From Oscillospiraceae bacterium (GTDB lineage Bacteria > Bacillota > Clostridia > Oscillospirales > Acutalibacteraceae): DNA of 64,000 bases. A model generated the notes under the pieces. The model saw nothing but the letters and a program-made list of their open reading frames with translations, was not told where the DNA came from and did no database searches. Numbering within the stretch: position 1 is the first letter of the stretch; every line of letters starts with the position of its first letter. This document shows, in pieces, positions 14,312-23,337 of the stretch. The position numbers and the translations under genes are program-made. The stretch spans positions 1 through 64,000 of the forward strand of contig SVOC01000001.1 in NCBI GenBank assembly GCA_015066625.1. Reading direction: 5' to 3'.

Positions 14312-16138
14312 ATGACACGCAAATCAAAGCTTTTTGCACTCATTATGGCTGTTGCATTGATCGGCTCGCTTTTCTGTTCATTCGGTTTTGCAACAGAAGC
14401 AGACACTGCAGCAACAGGCGAAGCTGTGCTCCTTATGGCAGAGGATGCTCAGGCGGCAGGCACATTTACCGTTGATGTTGACGGCGAGGCTGTTGAATAT
14501 GACCTTGCAGACGGTGAATCTGCACACGCTTATGTTGACGCTTATGCGGACAACCTTACAAACGACCCCGATTTCAAAACAAATATCAACACTGCTATTG
14601 CAAAGGTGCGTGAGAGCATAGGCTCATACGCTTCAATCCTTGCACTTCTTCCTCCCGTAATTGCAATCGTTCTTGCACTTATCACAAAGGAAGTTTATTC
14701 ATCTCTTATTATCGGTATTGTAGTGGGCGGCTTCATTTTTGCAGGCGGCAATTTTGAAACCGCAATCAACCACGTTCTGTTTGACGGCTTTGTTTCAAGC
14801 CTTTCAGACAGCTATAATATGGGTATCATCGTATTCCTTGTTCTTCTCGGTGCACTTGTTTCAATGATGAACAAGGCAGGCGGCTCGGCAGCTTTCGGCA
14901 GATGGGCTTCAAAGCACATCAAGTCAAGAGTGGGCGCTCAGCTTGCAACCATTCTTCTCGGCTGCCTTATTTTTGTTGACGACTATTTTAACTGCCTTAC
15001 GGTGGGTTCGGTTATGCGCCCCGTATGCGACGAAAAGAAGGTTTCAAGAGCAAAGCTTTCATATCTTATTGATGCTACCGCAGCTCCCGTCTGCATTATT
15101 GCTCCCATTTCATCCTGGGCAGCAGCTGTTGCAGGCTTTGCAAGAGGTGCAGGCGCAGAAAGCGGCATCAGCCTTTTCGTTCAGGCAATTCCCTTTAACT
15201 TCTATGCACTTTTCACCATTCTTATGATGGTTGTTCTTGCAGTTACAAAGCTTGATTACGGCCCCATGAGACTTCATGAAAAGAACGCACTTGAAAAGGG
15301 CGACCTCTTCACAACAGGTGACCGTGTTGTAACCGAAGAAGTTGAAGCAAACTCAAAGGGTAAGGTTATTGACCTTATTCTTCCCGTTGTTGTTCTTATT
15401 ATCGCTTGTGTATTCGGTATGATTTATTCGGGCGGCTTCTTCGACGGAGAAAGCTTCATTGACGCATTCTCAAATTCGGACGCTTCCGTAGGTCTTGTTA
15501 TCGGTTCGGCGATTGCAATTGTTTTCACTGTTATTTATCTTCTCCTCAGAAGAGTTATCAGCTTCAAGGATGCAATGGGTTCACTTCCCGAAGGCTTCAA
15601 GGCAATGGTTCCTGCTATCCTTATTCTTACCTGTGCATGGACTCTCAAGGCTATGACAGACAGCCTCGGTGCAAAGATTTACATTTCACAGCTTGTTGAA
15701 GGCAGTGCAGGTGCATTCCAGGCACTTCTTCCTGCAATCATCTTCCTTATTGCCGTAGGTCTTTCATTTGCAACAGGCACATCATGGGGCACATTCGGTA
15801 TTCTTATCCCCATCGTACTCAGCGTATTTGAAGCAACAAACCCCCTTACAATCGTTGCAATTTCAGCTTGTATGGCAGGTGCCGTATGCGGTGACCACTG
15901 CTCACCCATTTCGGATACAACCATTATGGCATCCGCAGGCGCACAGTGCAACCACATCAACCATGTTTCAACTCAGCTTCCCTACGCTCTTACGGTTGCA
16001 GGCGTTTCGTTCGTAACATACGTTATTTCAGGTGCTCTTGCAAGCAAGGGTCTTGCCATTGTTGCGCTGCCCATCGGTGCGGTGCTTATGATTGCAACAC
16101 TTGTTGTTATCAAGGCTGTTACAAAGAAAAAGGCATAA
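14312..16138 (+). CDS. NhaC-family transporter, probable lysine importer
   Basis: A 608-residue polytopic membrane protein of the NhaC superfamily. A signal-like segment (LFALIMAVALIGSLFCSFGFA, cut in two halves here: residues 7-17 and 18-27) and an 80-residue Ala/Asp/Glu-rich segment come first; transmembrane helices start at about residue 112. Family motifs include IFVDDYFNCLTVGSVMRP, ATAAPVCIIAPISSWAA and AGAVCGDHCSPISDTTIM. The lysine riboswitch upstream argues for lysine rather than sodium/proton exchange as its main job. Riboswitch-linked NhaC proteins are regarded as lysine transporters. The processed-looking N-terminal extension is unusual. GGAGG is 8 bases before the ATG. Confidence 0.85.
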   Translation: MTRKSKLFALIMAVALIGSLFCSFGFATEADTAATGEAVLLMAEDAQAAGTFTVDVDGEAVEYDLADGESAHAYVDAYADNLTNDPDFKTNINTAIAKVRESIGSYASILALLPPVIAIVLALITKEVYSSLIIGIVVGGFIFAGGNFETAINHVLFDGFVSSLSDSYNMGIIVFLVLLGALVSMMNKAGGSAAFGRWASKHIKSRVGAQLATILLGCLIFVDDYFNCLTVGSVMRPVCDEKKVSRAKLSYLIDATAAPVCIIAPISSWAAAVAGFARGAGAESGISLFVQAIPFNFYALFTILMMVVLAVTKLDYGPMRLHEKNALEKGDLFTTGDRVVTEEVEANSKGKVIDLILPVVVLIIACVFGMIYSGGFFDGESFIDAFSNSDASVGLVIGSAIAIVFTVIYLLLRRVISFKDAMGSLPEGFKAMVPAILILTCAWTLKAMTDSLGAKIYISQLVEGSAGAFQALLPAIIFLIAVGLSFATGTSWGTFGILIPIVLSVFEATNPLTIVAISACMAGAVCGDHCSPISDTTIMASAGAQCNHINHVSTQLPYALTVAGVSFVTYVISGALASKGLAIVALPIGAVLMIATLVVIKAVTKKKA

Positions 16139-16146
16139 ATAACAGA

Positions 16147-16177
16147 AAGGGCAGCTTGCGGGCTGCCCTTGATTTTT
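16147..16177 (+). terminator. Terminator after the transporter
   Basis: AAGGGCAGC (16147-16155), GCTGCCCTT (16162-16170), GATTTTTTT. Confidence 0.9.
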
Positions 16178-16193
16178 TTGAAGAGGTGATTTT

Positions 16194-16532
16194 ATGGCAA
16201 AGCTTGAAGCTCAGCTTCACGGAAATTTTGATGAAGTACTTGATGAAATAAGCAGTGCGATTCTTAACCGGAGTGCAACTGCAAGCCTTGAAGAAAAAAG
16301 TGATTTTGCAGGACTGAACGCCCGATGCGCCGTGCGTGTATATGAAAGATACAGTTATACCGGTCAGAACAGAGTGAGTATGAATGTGACACTGTTTGAA
16401 ACAGAGGGCAGACTTTTTGTTTCGGCGGTTACATCAGGCGGCAGTCAGGCAATGCTTTTTAAGATAAACACCTTCGGAGAAGAAGCTTTTCTTGACCTTA
16501 TCAGAGATGTGATTGATAAATACAGAGCATAA
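16194..16532 (+). CDS. Small conserved protein, DUF6054-like
   Basis: A 112-residue soluble protein (MAKLEAQLHGNFDEVLDEI, VRVYERYSYTGQNRVSMNVTLFE, VTSGGSQAMLFKINTFGEEAFLD) resembling the DUF6054 family of Clostridia. No catalytic motif or membrane segment is visible; an alpha/beta fold is likely. GAAGAGGTG precedes ATG 16194. It lies between two terminators, though readthrough from the transporter is possible. Function unknown. Confidence 0.7.
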   Translation: MAKLEAQLHGNFDEVLDEISSAILNRSATASLEEKSDFAGLNARCAVRVYERYSYTGQNRVSMNVTLFETEGRLFVSAVTSGGSQAMLFKINTFGEEAFLDLIRDVIDKYRA

Positions 16533-16537
16533 AAATA

Positions 16538-16569
16538 ACGGTCAGTTCAATGTGAACTGACCGTATTTT
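16538..16569. terminator. Bidirectional terminator
   Basis: ACGGTCAGTTCA (16538-16549), loop ATG... (16550-16552), TGAACTGACCGT (16553-16564), with A-run left and ATTTTT right. It serves both converging genes. Confidence 0.9.
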
Positions 16570-16580
16570 TGCGTCTTGAA

Positions 16581-18446
16581 TTAACCGAAGATCTTACCGA
16601 TAAGGTTGCGTGCAGGTGAAAGAATCCAGTCAACAAGGCTGCCGCCGCCGATGGTATCAACAAGGAATTTGCTGGTGCCTTCAAGAGCGTCGCCAAAGAA
16701 TTTTTCAATGCCTGTGGGCTCTTCGGGATATGTATACATACCGTATTTTGCAAGAACTGCGTTGAGCGCATCTTCTGCTTCTTTGATTTTTTCCTGATCA
16801 ACTACTGTTAATTTGAGAACTTCTTCGCCCTTTGCAATAGCAGCTTCAAGCTCTGCAATCTGCTCAGGAGTGAGTTCAAATTCATCTTCTTCGTTTGTGA
16901 GAAGACCCTGTGCATCGGGAATTCTCCAACGGCGGATGTACTTTGTGTTGCAGGAATAATTGAACTGAGGATAGTTTGCGGGATTGTCGTTGACATTTGC
17001 AACCTTGCCCTCGATGATAGCCTGAACAAGGTTAAGGACAACATCGTTATTACCAACTTCGTGGTGCTGTTCAAGGAAAATCCAGGTGTTTTCGGGCAGT
17101 ACCGCAGTTGAAACGTCAACCATATTGTCGGGTGAAATGTGGTTGTGCGCAGAGTTTGTGCACTTTGTGTTCTTTTCGTAATCAACATCTGCAAGGGTCT
17201 GATCGCCTGCTGCACCGGTTGCACCGATGGTTGTTGAGGGAAGGTTGATGATGCCGTCTGAGTTGTGTTCTTTTGCGGAAGCAACGATAGCAAAGAAGGT
17301 GTAATCCTGCTCACCGAAATCAAGGTTTGAAGCGGCAATTGAGTTGACTCTTACACCGTCTTCAACAGCATCAAGAATGTTCTTTTCAAGGTTAAGACGT
17401 GCATCCTGGAAGCGGTCTGTCTTTTCTTTGAGAACCTTCTTTGCAGGGTCATTAAGATATCTTTCAGCAAGTGCATCGTATCTGTATGAGGGAATCATTG
17501 CCCATATCTGGGGGCAGTTAATCATCATTGAATCAAGAATTGCGCTGATTGCACCGGTGAGAATTGAATCAACACCTGAACGGGGAATGATGTGAAGAAC
17601 AATGTTGATAAGGTAGCCGAGAGTTGCATCGTCGCCGAGAATGGGAGGAATGAATTCGTGGTAGAAGTATTCATCAGCAAGGTTCCATTTTCTGTCCATC
17701 ATATCCGCAACGATGTCAGTACCGTTGAGGCAGGCAACAACATTGATAATCTGGTCAAGGTCGCCGTGACCGTATTCGTTAAGGTATGCGGTGAGTATTG
17801 TGCCGCCCAGTGAAACGGGAAGAAGCGTAACCTTGTCGTGACCTGTCTGCTCTTTAACCATATCAATGTATTCGTCAAGCTCAGCCGCTGACTGAATGGG
17901 ATCGCCTACAAGGTTGAAGGTGAACATATAGATGTGGTCGCCGCCGATGGCTTCTTCAACTCTCTGAAGGGGAATCATTCTGTAAAGCCAGTCCTTGTCG
18001 TCCTCAGTCATTTCGGAAATGGGGTGATTCCATCTCTGAGTCTGAAGGTTGTTGACGAAATTGCCGTCGTTGTCACATTCCTGAACCCAGAAAGCTGCCT
18101 TTGCGGCATTGTATGCAGCCTGCTCAAGGCCAATGCTGTGCTGGAGCATAATCGTGCCAAGAAGGCTGAGAACAAGTGCGGGGATTTTGCCCCAGAGCTT
18201 GCTCAGTTCAAGAATAAGCAGTGTGCCGCCTACGTGTCCGCCGTCAGCATCGAGGTAGGGCTCGTCGTTTTCATCATAAAGGTATGTGGGTGAATGGTTG
18301 ATGCCGGGAAGAATAACTACGGGCGAAATATCGCAGTCGCCGCCGCACTCTGTTTTTGTTGCAGCCGAAGCACCGATGGCACCTATCGAAACAAGCATTG
18401 CCGCACACAGAATGATTGAAATCACTCTTTTGAATCCGTTTTTCAT
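16581..18446 (-). CDS. Secreted alpha/beta-hydrolase, lipase/LCAT-like
   Basis: A 621-residue exported protein. A signal peptide (residues 1-29, ending GAIGASAAT) is followed by PVVILPGINHSPTYLY, the oxyanion-side strand of lipases. The nucleophile elbow reads VTLLPVSLGGTILTAYLNEYG, with serine in P-V-S-L-G rather than the usual G-x-S-x-G. Later segments include ACLNGTD (the strand after the elbow), HEFIPPILGD and a C-terminal EQHHEVGN that could hold the catalytic histidine. The ATG at 18446 has AAAGGAGAG upstream. The substrate is unknown, probably a lipid or ester. The C-terminal 150 residues are helical and Glu-rich. Confidence 0.65.
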   Translation of the reverse strand: MKNGFKRVISIILCAAMLVSIGAIGASAATKTECGGDCDISPVVILPGINHSPTYLYDENDEPYLDADGGHVGGTLLILELSKLWGKIPALVLSLLGTIMLQHSIGLEQAAYNAAKAAFWVQECDNDGNFVNNLQTQRWNHPISEMTEDDKDWLYRMIPLQRVEEAIGGDHIYMFTFNLVGDPIQSAAELDEYIDMVKEQTGHDKVTLLPVSLGGTILTAYLNEYGHGDLDQIINVVACLNGTDIVADMMDRKWNLADEYFYHEFIPPILGDDATLGYLINIVLHIIPRSGVDSILTGAISAILDSMMINCPQIWAMIPSYRYDALAERYLNDPAKKVLKEKTDRFQDARLNLEKNILDAVEDGVRVNSIAASNLDFGEQDYTFFAIVASAKEHNSDGIINLPSTTIGATGAAGDQTLADVDYEKNTKCTNSAHNHISPDNMVDVSTAVLPENTWIFLEQHHEVGNNDVVLNLVQAIIEGKVANVNDNPANYPQFNYSCNTKYIRRWRIPDAQGLLTNEEDEFELTPEQIAELEAAIAKGEEVLKLTVVDQEKIKEAEDALNAVLAKYGMYTYPEEPTGIEKFFGDALEGTSKFLVDTIGGGSLVDWILSPARNLIGKIFG

Positions 18447-18484
18447 TTTAACACTCTCCTTTTGAAAGTTGCGGTATACACCAT

Positions 18485-18513
18485 ATATTAACACGGATTC
18501 CGTATAATTTCAA
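18485..18513 (-). promoter_or_regulatory. Promoter of the secreted hydrolase
   Basis: Minus strand TTGAAA (18513-18508), 17 bases, TAATAT (18490-18485). The spacer contains the palindrome ACGGAATCCGT, a possible operator. Confidence 0.65.
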
Positions 18514-18556
18514 TAACGTATCAGTAATTTTCATATATATAACAATCTTAATTTTA

Positions 18557-18590
18557 CTTGACCGCACAAGGGTCAAGGTGATATTATTAT
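18557..18590 (+). promoter_or_regulatory. Promoter with dyad operator for the HAD gene
   Basis: CTTGACC (18557-18563) and its inverse GGTCAAG (18571-18577) overlap the -35 and spacer; the -10 is TATTAT (18582-18587, 18-base spacer). The dyad suggests regulator binding. Confidence 0.5.
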
Positions 18591-18610
18591 ACGGGAAAGG
18601 GGGATTGACC

Positions 18611-19219
18611 TTGATTAAAAACATAATTTTTGATATGGGCGGAGTGCTCATAGACTATAATCCCGAAAAAACTTTGTATGCAATGTTTGAAAAAGAAACC
18701 GCCGATATACTTCTGAACGAAATATTCAGAAATCCCGTCTGGTCTGATAAGGACAGAGGAATAATTTTCCCCGACGATATAATGAGAATGAAAAAATACC
18801 TTATTCCTGAAGCGCATCTTGAAAAGGTGACGGAGCTTGTGGAGAATTTCTTTCCCTACATGCCTCCTTTTGAAAAGATGTATGACCTTGTAAAGGAGCT
18901 TAAAGAAAAGGGCTACGGAATATATTTGCTTTCAAATGCATCCTCGGATTTTCACGAAAGAAGGCAGGGCATACCTGCACTTTCTTTTTTTGACGGAGTT
19001 ATTGTTTCGGCGGATTATAAGCTTCTTAAACCCGAAAAAGAGATTTATCTCACCCTTTTCAATGAATTTTCTCTTAACCCTGAAGAATGTTATTTCATCG
19101 ACGATGTTCAGAAGAATATTGACGGTGCAAGGGCTGCGGGAATGGACGGTCACTGCTATTACCACGGTGATGTTGAAATTCTTAAGGCTGATATGAGAGG
19201 AAAAGGAATCAATATATAA
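18611..19219 (+). CDS. HAD-superfamily phosphatase (subfamily IA)
   Basis: A 202-residue haloacid-dehalogenase-type hydrolase. Motif I is IIFDMGGVLIDYNPEKT (nucleophile Asp with Asn/Gly variation of DxDGT), motif II YLLSNASSDF, motif III KLLKPEKEIYLTLF and motif IV CYFIDDVQKNIDGARAAGM. The cap lies between motifs I and II. TTG 18611 is chosen because AAAGGGGG is 7 bases upstream and family members begin right before IKNIIFD. Substrate unknown, probably a small phosphorylated metabolite. mfd starts 75 bases later from its own promoter. Confidence 0.88.
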   Translation: MIKNIIFDMGGVLIDYNPEKTLYAMFEKETADILLNEIFRNPVWSDKDRGIIFPDDIMRMKKYLIPEAHLEKVTELVENFFPYMPPFEKMYDLVKELKEKGYGIYLLSNASSDFHERRQGIPALSFFDGVIVSADYKLLKPEKEIYLTLFNEFSLNPEECYFIDDVQKNIDGARAAGMDGHCYYHGDVEILKADMRGKGINI

Positions 19220-19234
19220 AACGACACAATTTTC

Positions 19235-19264
19235 TTGACGGTATCGCATATAAAATGCTATCAT
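19235..19264 (+). promoter_or_regulatory. Promoter of mfd
   Basis: TTGACG (19235-19240), 18 bases, TATCAT (19259-19264). Confidence 0.6.
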
Positions 19265-19294
19265 TTAATCACTACATAATCAAAGGCAATCAAT

Positions 19295-22200
19295 ATGAAT
19301 TTTTACAGTGAAACCGCAAAAAGAATACCGGAATTTATTTCCCTTGCGAATACTATCCGCAAAACCCGTCTGCCTGCCGGCGTGACGGGTCTTTCGCACA
19401 TACATAAGGCACACGTTATTGCATCGATGTGCCAATGCCTTGAGAGAAAGGCGCTTGTAATTGCACCCGATGAGGCTCAGGCAACAAGACTCAGGCAGGA
19501 TATGGAAGCTTTCGGTATAAACTCACTCCATTTTCCTGCAAGAGATTTTTCATTCCGTACCATGGAAACCGTGTCAAGAGAATACGAGCACGCACGGCTT
19601 AAAGTGCTTGATAAAATGCTGACGGGTGATTTTGATGCGGTTGTTGTTTCAGCGGAAGCGGCATCCCAGCTTACAGTACCCCCTTCAATGCTTATGAACA
19701 GCAGTCTTTCCGTTGAATCGGGTGAAGATTATGATGTTGATGAACTGGTTTTCAATCTTGTGCGCTGCGGATACACACGGAGCGAGCAGGTTGACGGACC
19801 GGGTCAGTTTGCCCTGCGCGGCGGAATACTTGATTTCTACCCTCCTGATTCCAAGCTTCCCTGCCGTGTTGAATTCTGGGGTGACAGTGTTGACAGTATT
19901 TCTCTTTTCGATCCTGAAACTCAGCGCCGAGAAGATACGGTGAATGAAATCCGAATAACACCTGCAAGAGAAATTCTCTGCACCGATGAACTGCTTTGTG
20001 CACTTATCGAAAAGCACATTGCGGATAAAAAAATAAAAGGCGATGCACTGAAAAAGCTTAACGAAGATATTGAAGCTCTTCGCGGCGGCATTCGTCTGTC
20101 ATCTCTTGATAAATATATGCCCCTTATCTATCCTCAGAGTGCGGGAATTTTTGATTACGCAGAGGGCTGTATGCTCTTTGTGTGCGAAAGCTTTGCAGTC
20201 AAGGATAAATTTTCCGCATCCTGCCAGCTTATGAATGAAACCGTCAAGGGACTTTTTCAGGACGGTGTGCTGTGTAAAGGTCTTGATGAATATATAATTC
20301 AGCCCTATGAGCTTTTTGCAAAATACGAAAAAACAGGTGCTGTTTATCTTGATAATCTTCCCAGAGGCAGCTTTGATACTCCCGTTAAGGAGCTTATTAC
20401 TTTCACCGCAAAGCAGATTGCACCCTGGAACGGTACTTTTTCAACCGTTGTTGACGATATAAGTGCTGTGAGGAGCAAGTTGGGTCACGCCTGCGTTGTT
20501 CTTGCAGGTACGGATAAAGCGGCAAAAACTCTGGCGGAAGATTTAGAATTTGAAGGTATACCTGCCGTTTTCTGCCCCGTGCCTCCTGCGGATATTCCGC
20601 AGAAAACGGTTTGCGTTCTTCCGGGCGGCGTATCCTACGGAATGGAGTATCCGTCGGCAAAATTCACACTTATCACATACCGCAACCGGGTTGTTACCAA
20701 AAACAGGGTCGTTTCAACCAAGAAGGGCAAAAATGCCTTCAATAACCTTGACGAGCTTCACAGAGGAGAATATGTTGTTCACGCCGCACACGGTATCGGT
20801 ATTTTTGAAGGCATACAGACTCTGGAAGCTTCTGGCACCACAAAGGATTACATTAAAATCAGATATGATAAAGGCGATAATCTTTATGTGCCTGTTACTC
20901 AGCTTGACCAGGTATCAAAATATATCGGACCGAAAAATGACGATAAGCCGCTGAAGCTCAGTAAGCTCGGCGGCAAGGATTGGCAGAAAACACGTTCAAA
21001 GGTCAAGAGTGCCGTCAAGGATATGGCGAAGGAGCTTATTGAACTTTATTCAAAAAGAATCAAGGTCAAGGGTCACGCTTTCTCATATGATATTGATATG
21101 CAGAGCGATTTTGAAAGACGGTTTGAATTTGTTGAAACCGATGACCAGCTTCGCTGTATCCGCGAAATCAAAAAGGATATGGAAAAGCCTTATCCTATGG
21201 ACAGACTTCTTTGCGGCGATGTAGGCTTCGGCAAAACAGAGGTTGCGCTGAGGGCTGTGTTCAAGTGTATTGCTGACGGCAAGCAGTGTGCCATTATGGT
21301 CCCCACAACAATTCTTGCCTTGCAGCACTATCAGACAATACTCAGGCGCTTTGAAGGCTTTCCCATTGAAGCAGGTATGCTTTCCAGGTTCTGCACAAGA
21401 AAGGAAATCGAAAAAACCCTGAACGGTCTTCGCCGCGGCTCTGTTGATGTTGTTGTAGGCACTCACAGAGTCATCTCAAAGGATGTGCAGTTCAGGGATT
21501 TAGGTCTTATCATCATTGACGAAGAACAGCGCTTCGGCGTTGCACAAAAAGAAAAATTAAAATCTCTTTTCCCTGCGGTGGATGTGCTTACCCTTACCGC
21601 AACGCCCATTCCCAGAACACTGAATATGGCGATGACGGGTATCAGGGATATGTCCGTGCTTGAAGAGGCACCTCAGGACAGACTTCCCGTTCAGACCTAT
21701 GTTATCGAGCATAACATGCCCGTGCTTGTTCAGGCTATGGAGCAGGAGCTTCGCAGGGGCGGTCAGGTTTATTATCTCTACAACAGAGTTGAGGATATTG
21801 AGAAAAAGGCGGCCGAAATCAAAAGTCTTCTGCCCGATGCCAATGTAGGCATAGGTCACGGAAAAATGAGCGAGGATGAGCTCAGTGAGGTGTGGCGCAG
21901 GCTTCTTGAAGGCGAGATAGATATTCTTGTGTGCACAACCATTATTGAAACCGGCGTTGATGTACCCAATGCAAACACCCTCATTATTGAAAATGCGGAC
22001 AGAATGGGCCTTGCACAGCTTCATCAGATAAGAGGAAGAGTAGGCCGTTCGTCACGAAGGGCAAGTGCATATTTCACATTCACAAGAGGAAAACAGCTTT
22101 CCGAAATTGCCACACGCAGACTTGATTCAATAAGAGAATTCACGGAATTCGGCTCCGGATTTCACATTGCAATGCGTGACCTTGAACTCAGAGGTGCAGG

Positions 22201-22753
22201 CAATGTGCTGGGTTCGTCACAGCATGGTCATATGGAATCCGTAGGCTATGAAATGTATGTGAAGCTTCTTGAACAGGCAATATGCGAAGAAAAAGGCGAA
22301 GCACCCTCCGAGCCCGAAAAGGATTGCGTTGTTGACCTGCCCATTGATGCTCATATTCCCGATGAATATATTGAAAGCGTGCCTCAGAGACTTCAGATTT
22401 ACCGCAGAATTGCAGACATCAAAACAAACGAAGATGCATCGGATGTTATTGATGAGCTTTGCGACCGTTTCGGCGATCCGCCAGAAAGCGTTGAGGGTCT
22501 TATAAAAATTGCCCTGCTCAGAGGCAAGGCGGCAAGACACGATATTTATGAAATCACCAATCAGGCAGACAGGCTCATTTTTAAAATCAGTAAGCTTGAT
22601 ATGGAAAAAATCGCAAAGGCTTCGGCACATTTCAAGGGCAGATTTGTTGTCAGTGCAGGAGGAGGCAAGCCTCATATTGCAGTAAAAATGCTCAGAGGCG
22701 AAAACAAGCTGAATCTTATTGACCGCGTGCTGGATTATATGGATGAACAATAA
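19295..22753 (+). CDS. mfd: Transcription-repair coupling factor
   Basis: Mfd removes stalled RNA polymerase and recruits UvrA to the template strand. The protein is 1152 residues, full length. The UvrB-like module is at the N-terminus (GQFALRGGILDFYPPDS), the RNA-polymerase-binding region follows (GEYVVHAAHGIGIFEGIQTLE, in two parts), then the SF2 translocase with Walker A LLCGDVGFGKTE (near residue 638) and DEEQ box IIIDEEQRFGV (near 741), and helicase motif VI HQIRGRVGRSSR. The C-terminal TRCF domain ends the protein. With uvrC in the same window it supports nucleotide excision repair. Confidence 0.97.
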   Translation: MNFYSETAKRIPEFISLANTIRKTRLPAGVTGLSHIHKAHVIASMCQCLERKALVIAPDEAQATRLRQDMEAFGINSLHFPARDFSFRTMETVSREYEHARLKVLDKMLTGDFDAVVVSAEAASQLTVPPSMLMNSSLSVESGEDYDVDELVFNLVRCGYTRSEQVDGPGQFALRGGILDFYPPDSKLPCRVEFWGDSVDSISLFDPETQRREDTVNEIRITPAREILCTDELLCALIEKHIADKKIKGDALKKLNEDIEALRGGIRLSSLDKYMPLIYPQSAGIFDYAEGCMLFVCESFAVKDKFSASCQLMNETVKGLFQDGVLCKGLDEYIIQPYELFAKYEKTGAVYLDNLPRGSFDTPVKELITFTAKQIAPWNGTFSTVVDDISAVRSKLGHACVVLAGTDKAAKTLAEDLEFEGIPAVFCPVPPADIPQKTVCVLPGGVSYGMEYPSAKFTLITYRNRVVTKNRVVSTKKGKNAFNNLDELHRGEYVVHAAHGIGIFEGIQTLEASGTTKDYIKIRYDKGDNLYVPVTQLDQVSKYIGPKNDDKPLKLSKLGGKDWQKTRSKVKSAVKDMAKELIELYSKRIKVKGHAFSYDIDMQSDFERRFEFVETDDQLRCIREIKKDMEKPYPMDRLLCGDVGFGKTEVALRAVFKCIADGKQCAIMVPTTILALQHYQTILRRFEGFPIEAGMLSRFCTRKEIEKTLNGLRRGSVDVVVGTHRVISKDVQFRDLGLIIIDEEQRFGVAQKEKLKSLFPAVDVLTLTATPIPRTLNMAMTGIRDMSVLEEAPQDRLPVQTYVIEHNMPVLVQAMEQELRRGGQVYYLYNRVEDIEKKAAEIKSLLPDANVGIGHGKMSEDELSEVWRRLLEGEIDILVCTTIIETGVDVPNANTLIIENADRMGLAQLHQIRGRVGRSSRRASAYFTFTRGKQLSEIATRRLDSIREFTEFGSGFHIAMRDLELRGAGNVLGSSQHGHMESVGYEMYVKLLEQAICEEKGEAPSEPEKDCVVDLPIDAHIPDEYIESVPQRLQIYRRIADIKTNEDASDVIDELCDRFGDPPESVEGLIKIALLRGKAARHDIYEITNQADRLIFKISKLDMEKIAKASAHFKGRFVVSAGGGKPHIAVKMLRGENKLNLIDRVLDYMDEQ

Positions 22754-22758
22754 AAACC

Positions 22759-22809
22759 GACCGTATTTTGCAAGGCTCGGACTGTGAAATTGCAAAATAC
22801 GGTCTTTTT
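22759..22809 (+). terminator. Terminator of mfd
   Basis: GACCGTATTTTGCAA (22759-22773) pairs perfectly with TTGCAAAATACGGTC (22790-22804), then TTTTT. Confidence 0.92.
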
Positions 22810-22839
22810 ACATAAAAGAAATTATTTTTATGCAGTATA

Positions 22840-22868
22840 TTGACAATGCAACTTTCATAATATATAAT
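22840..22868 (+). promoter_or_regulatory. Consensus promoter of the 126-residue gene
   Basis: TTGACA (22840-22845), 17 bases, TATAAT (22863-22868). It matches the sigma-A consensus exactly. Confidence 0.88.
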
Positions 22869-22902
22869 ATAACCAACATATTTAATTAAGGAGGCAACCG
22901 CT

Positions 22903-23283
22903 ATGAAAAACCACGATTTACCGTTACTTCTTCTCGATAACGCAGCTATGAGCACCGTTATAAACGAGGGTGAATTCAAAAGTGAAATGATGACCTTTGA
23001 AGAAACAAAGGCAATTATTGAGATGTATGAAGAAAAGGATGTTCTTCGTTGCTTTACGGGAGACCTTCTTGAAGAAATTATCTATAAGTATCTTGATATT
23101 CAGGGTCAGCATTTTGAGTATAAGAAGATATCGGATATGAGAGCAGGTCAGCATGCAATCGTATTCAAGGTATACATAACTCCTTCGGAAACACAGCCCG
23201 TAATCAACACAAAATATGATTCTGAGGCAAAGAAAATTCAGAATGTTTACGTATACTGTCAGCATATAGTGAAAATGGCATAG
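22903..23283 (+). CDS. Small protein, possibly DUF1874-like (divergent)
   Basis: A 126-residue soluble protein that I do not firmly recognise. Its order of features, LLLLDNAAMSTVINEGEF, then TFEETKAIIEMYEEKDVLRC, then LLEEIIYKYLDIQ and AGQHAIVFKVYI, follows the pattern of the DUF1874/orfB116 family (L-N-A..G-x-[YF]..EEAK..IGHE-x-TA-x-LL..GD-x-A-[LI]-V-F). The catalytic histidine of the GH-x-x-T motif in ring-nuclease members is not present; the aligned residues are TGD. It has a consensus promoter, AAGGAGG at 22889, and its own terminator, so it is a strong single-gene unit. Similarity is by eye only. Confidence 0.6.
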   Translation: MKNHDLPLLLLDNAAMSTVINEGEFKSEMMTFEETKAIIEMYEEKDVLRCFTGDLLEEIIYKYLDIQGQHFEYKKISDMRAGQHAIVFKVYITPSETQPVINTKYDSEAKKIQNVYVYCQHIVKMA

Positions 23284-23301
23284 GATACGGCAAAAATATA
23301 A

Positions 23302-23337
23302 CAGGGATGTCTTGATATACAAGGCATCCCTGCTTTT
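23302..23337. terminator. Terminator between converging genes
   Basis: CAGGGATGTCTTG (23302-23314), loop ATATA, CAAGGCATCCCTG (23320-23332), CTTTTT. Confidence 0.88.

Noticed and set aside
16808-17338. 176-codon frame within the secreted hydrolase gene
   Set aside because: Alternate-frame shadow on the same strand, Ser/Thr/Leu-rich with no motif.
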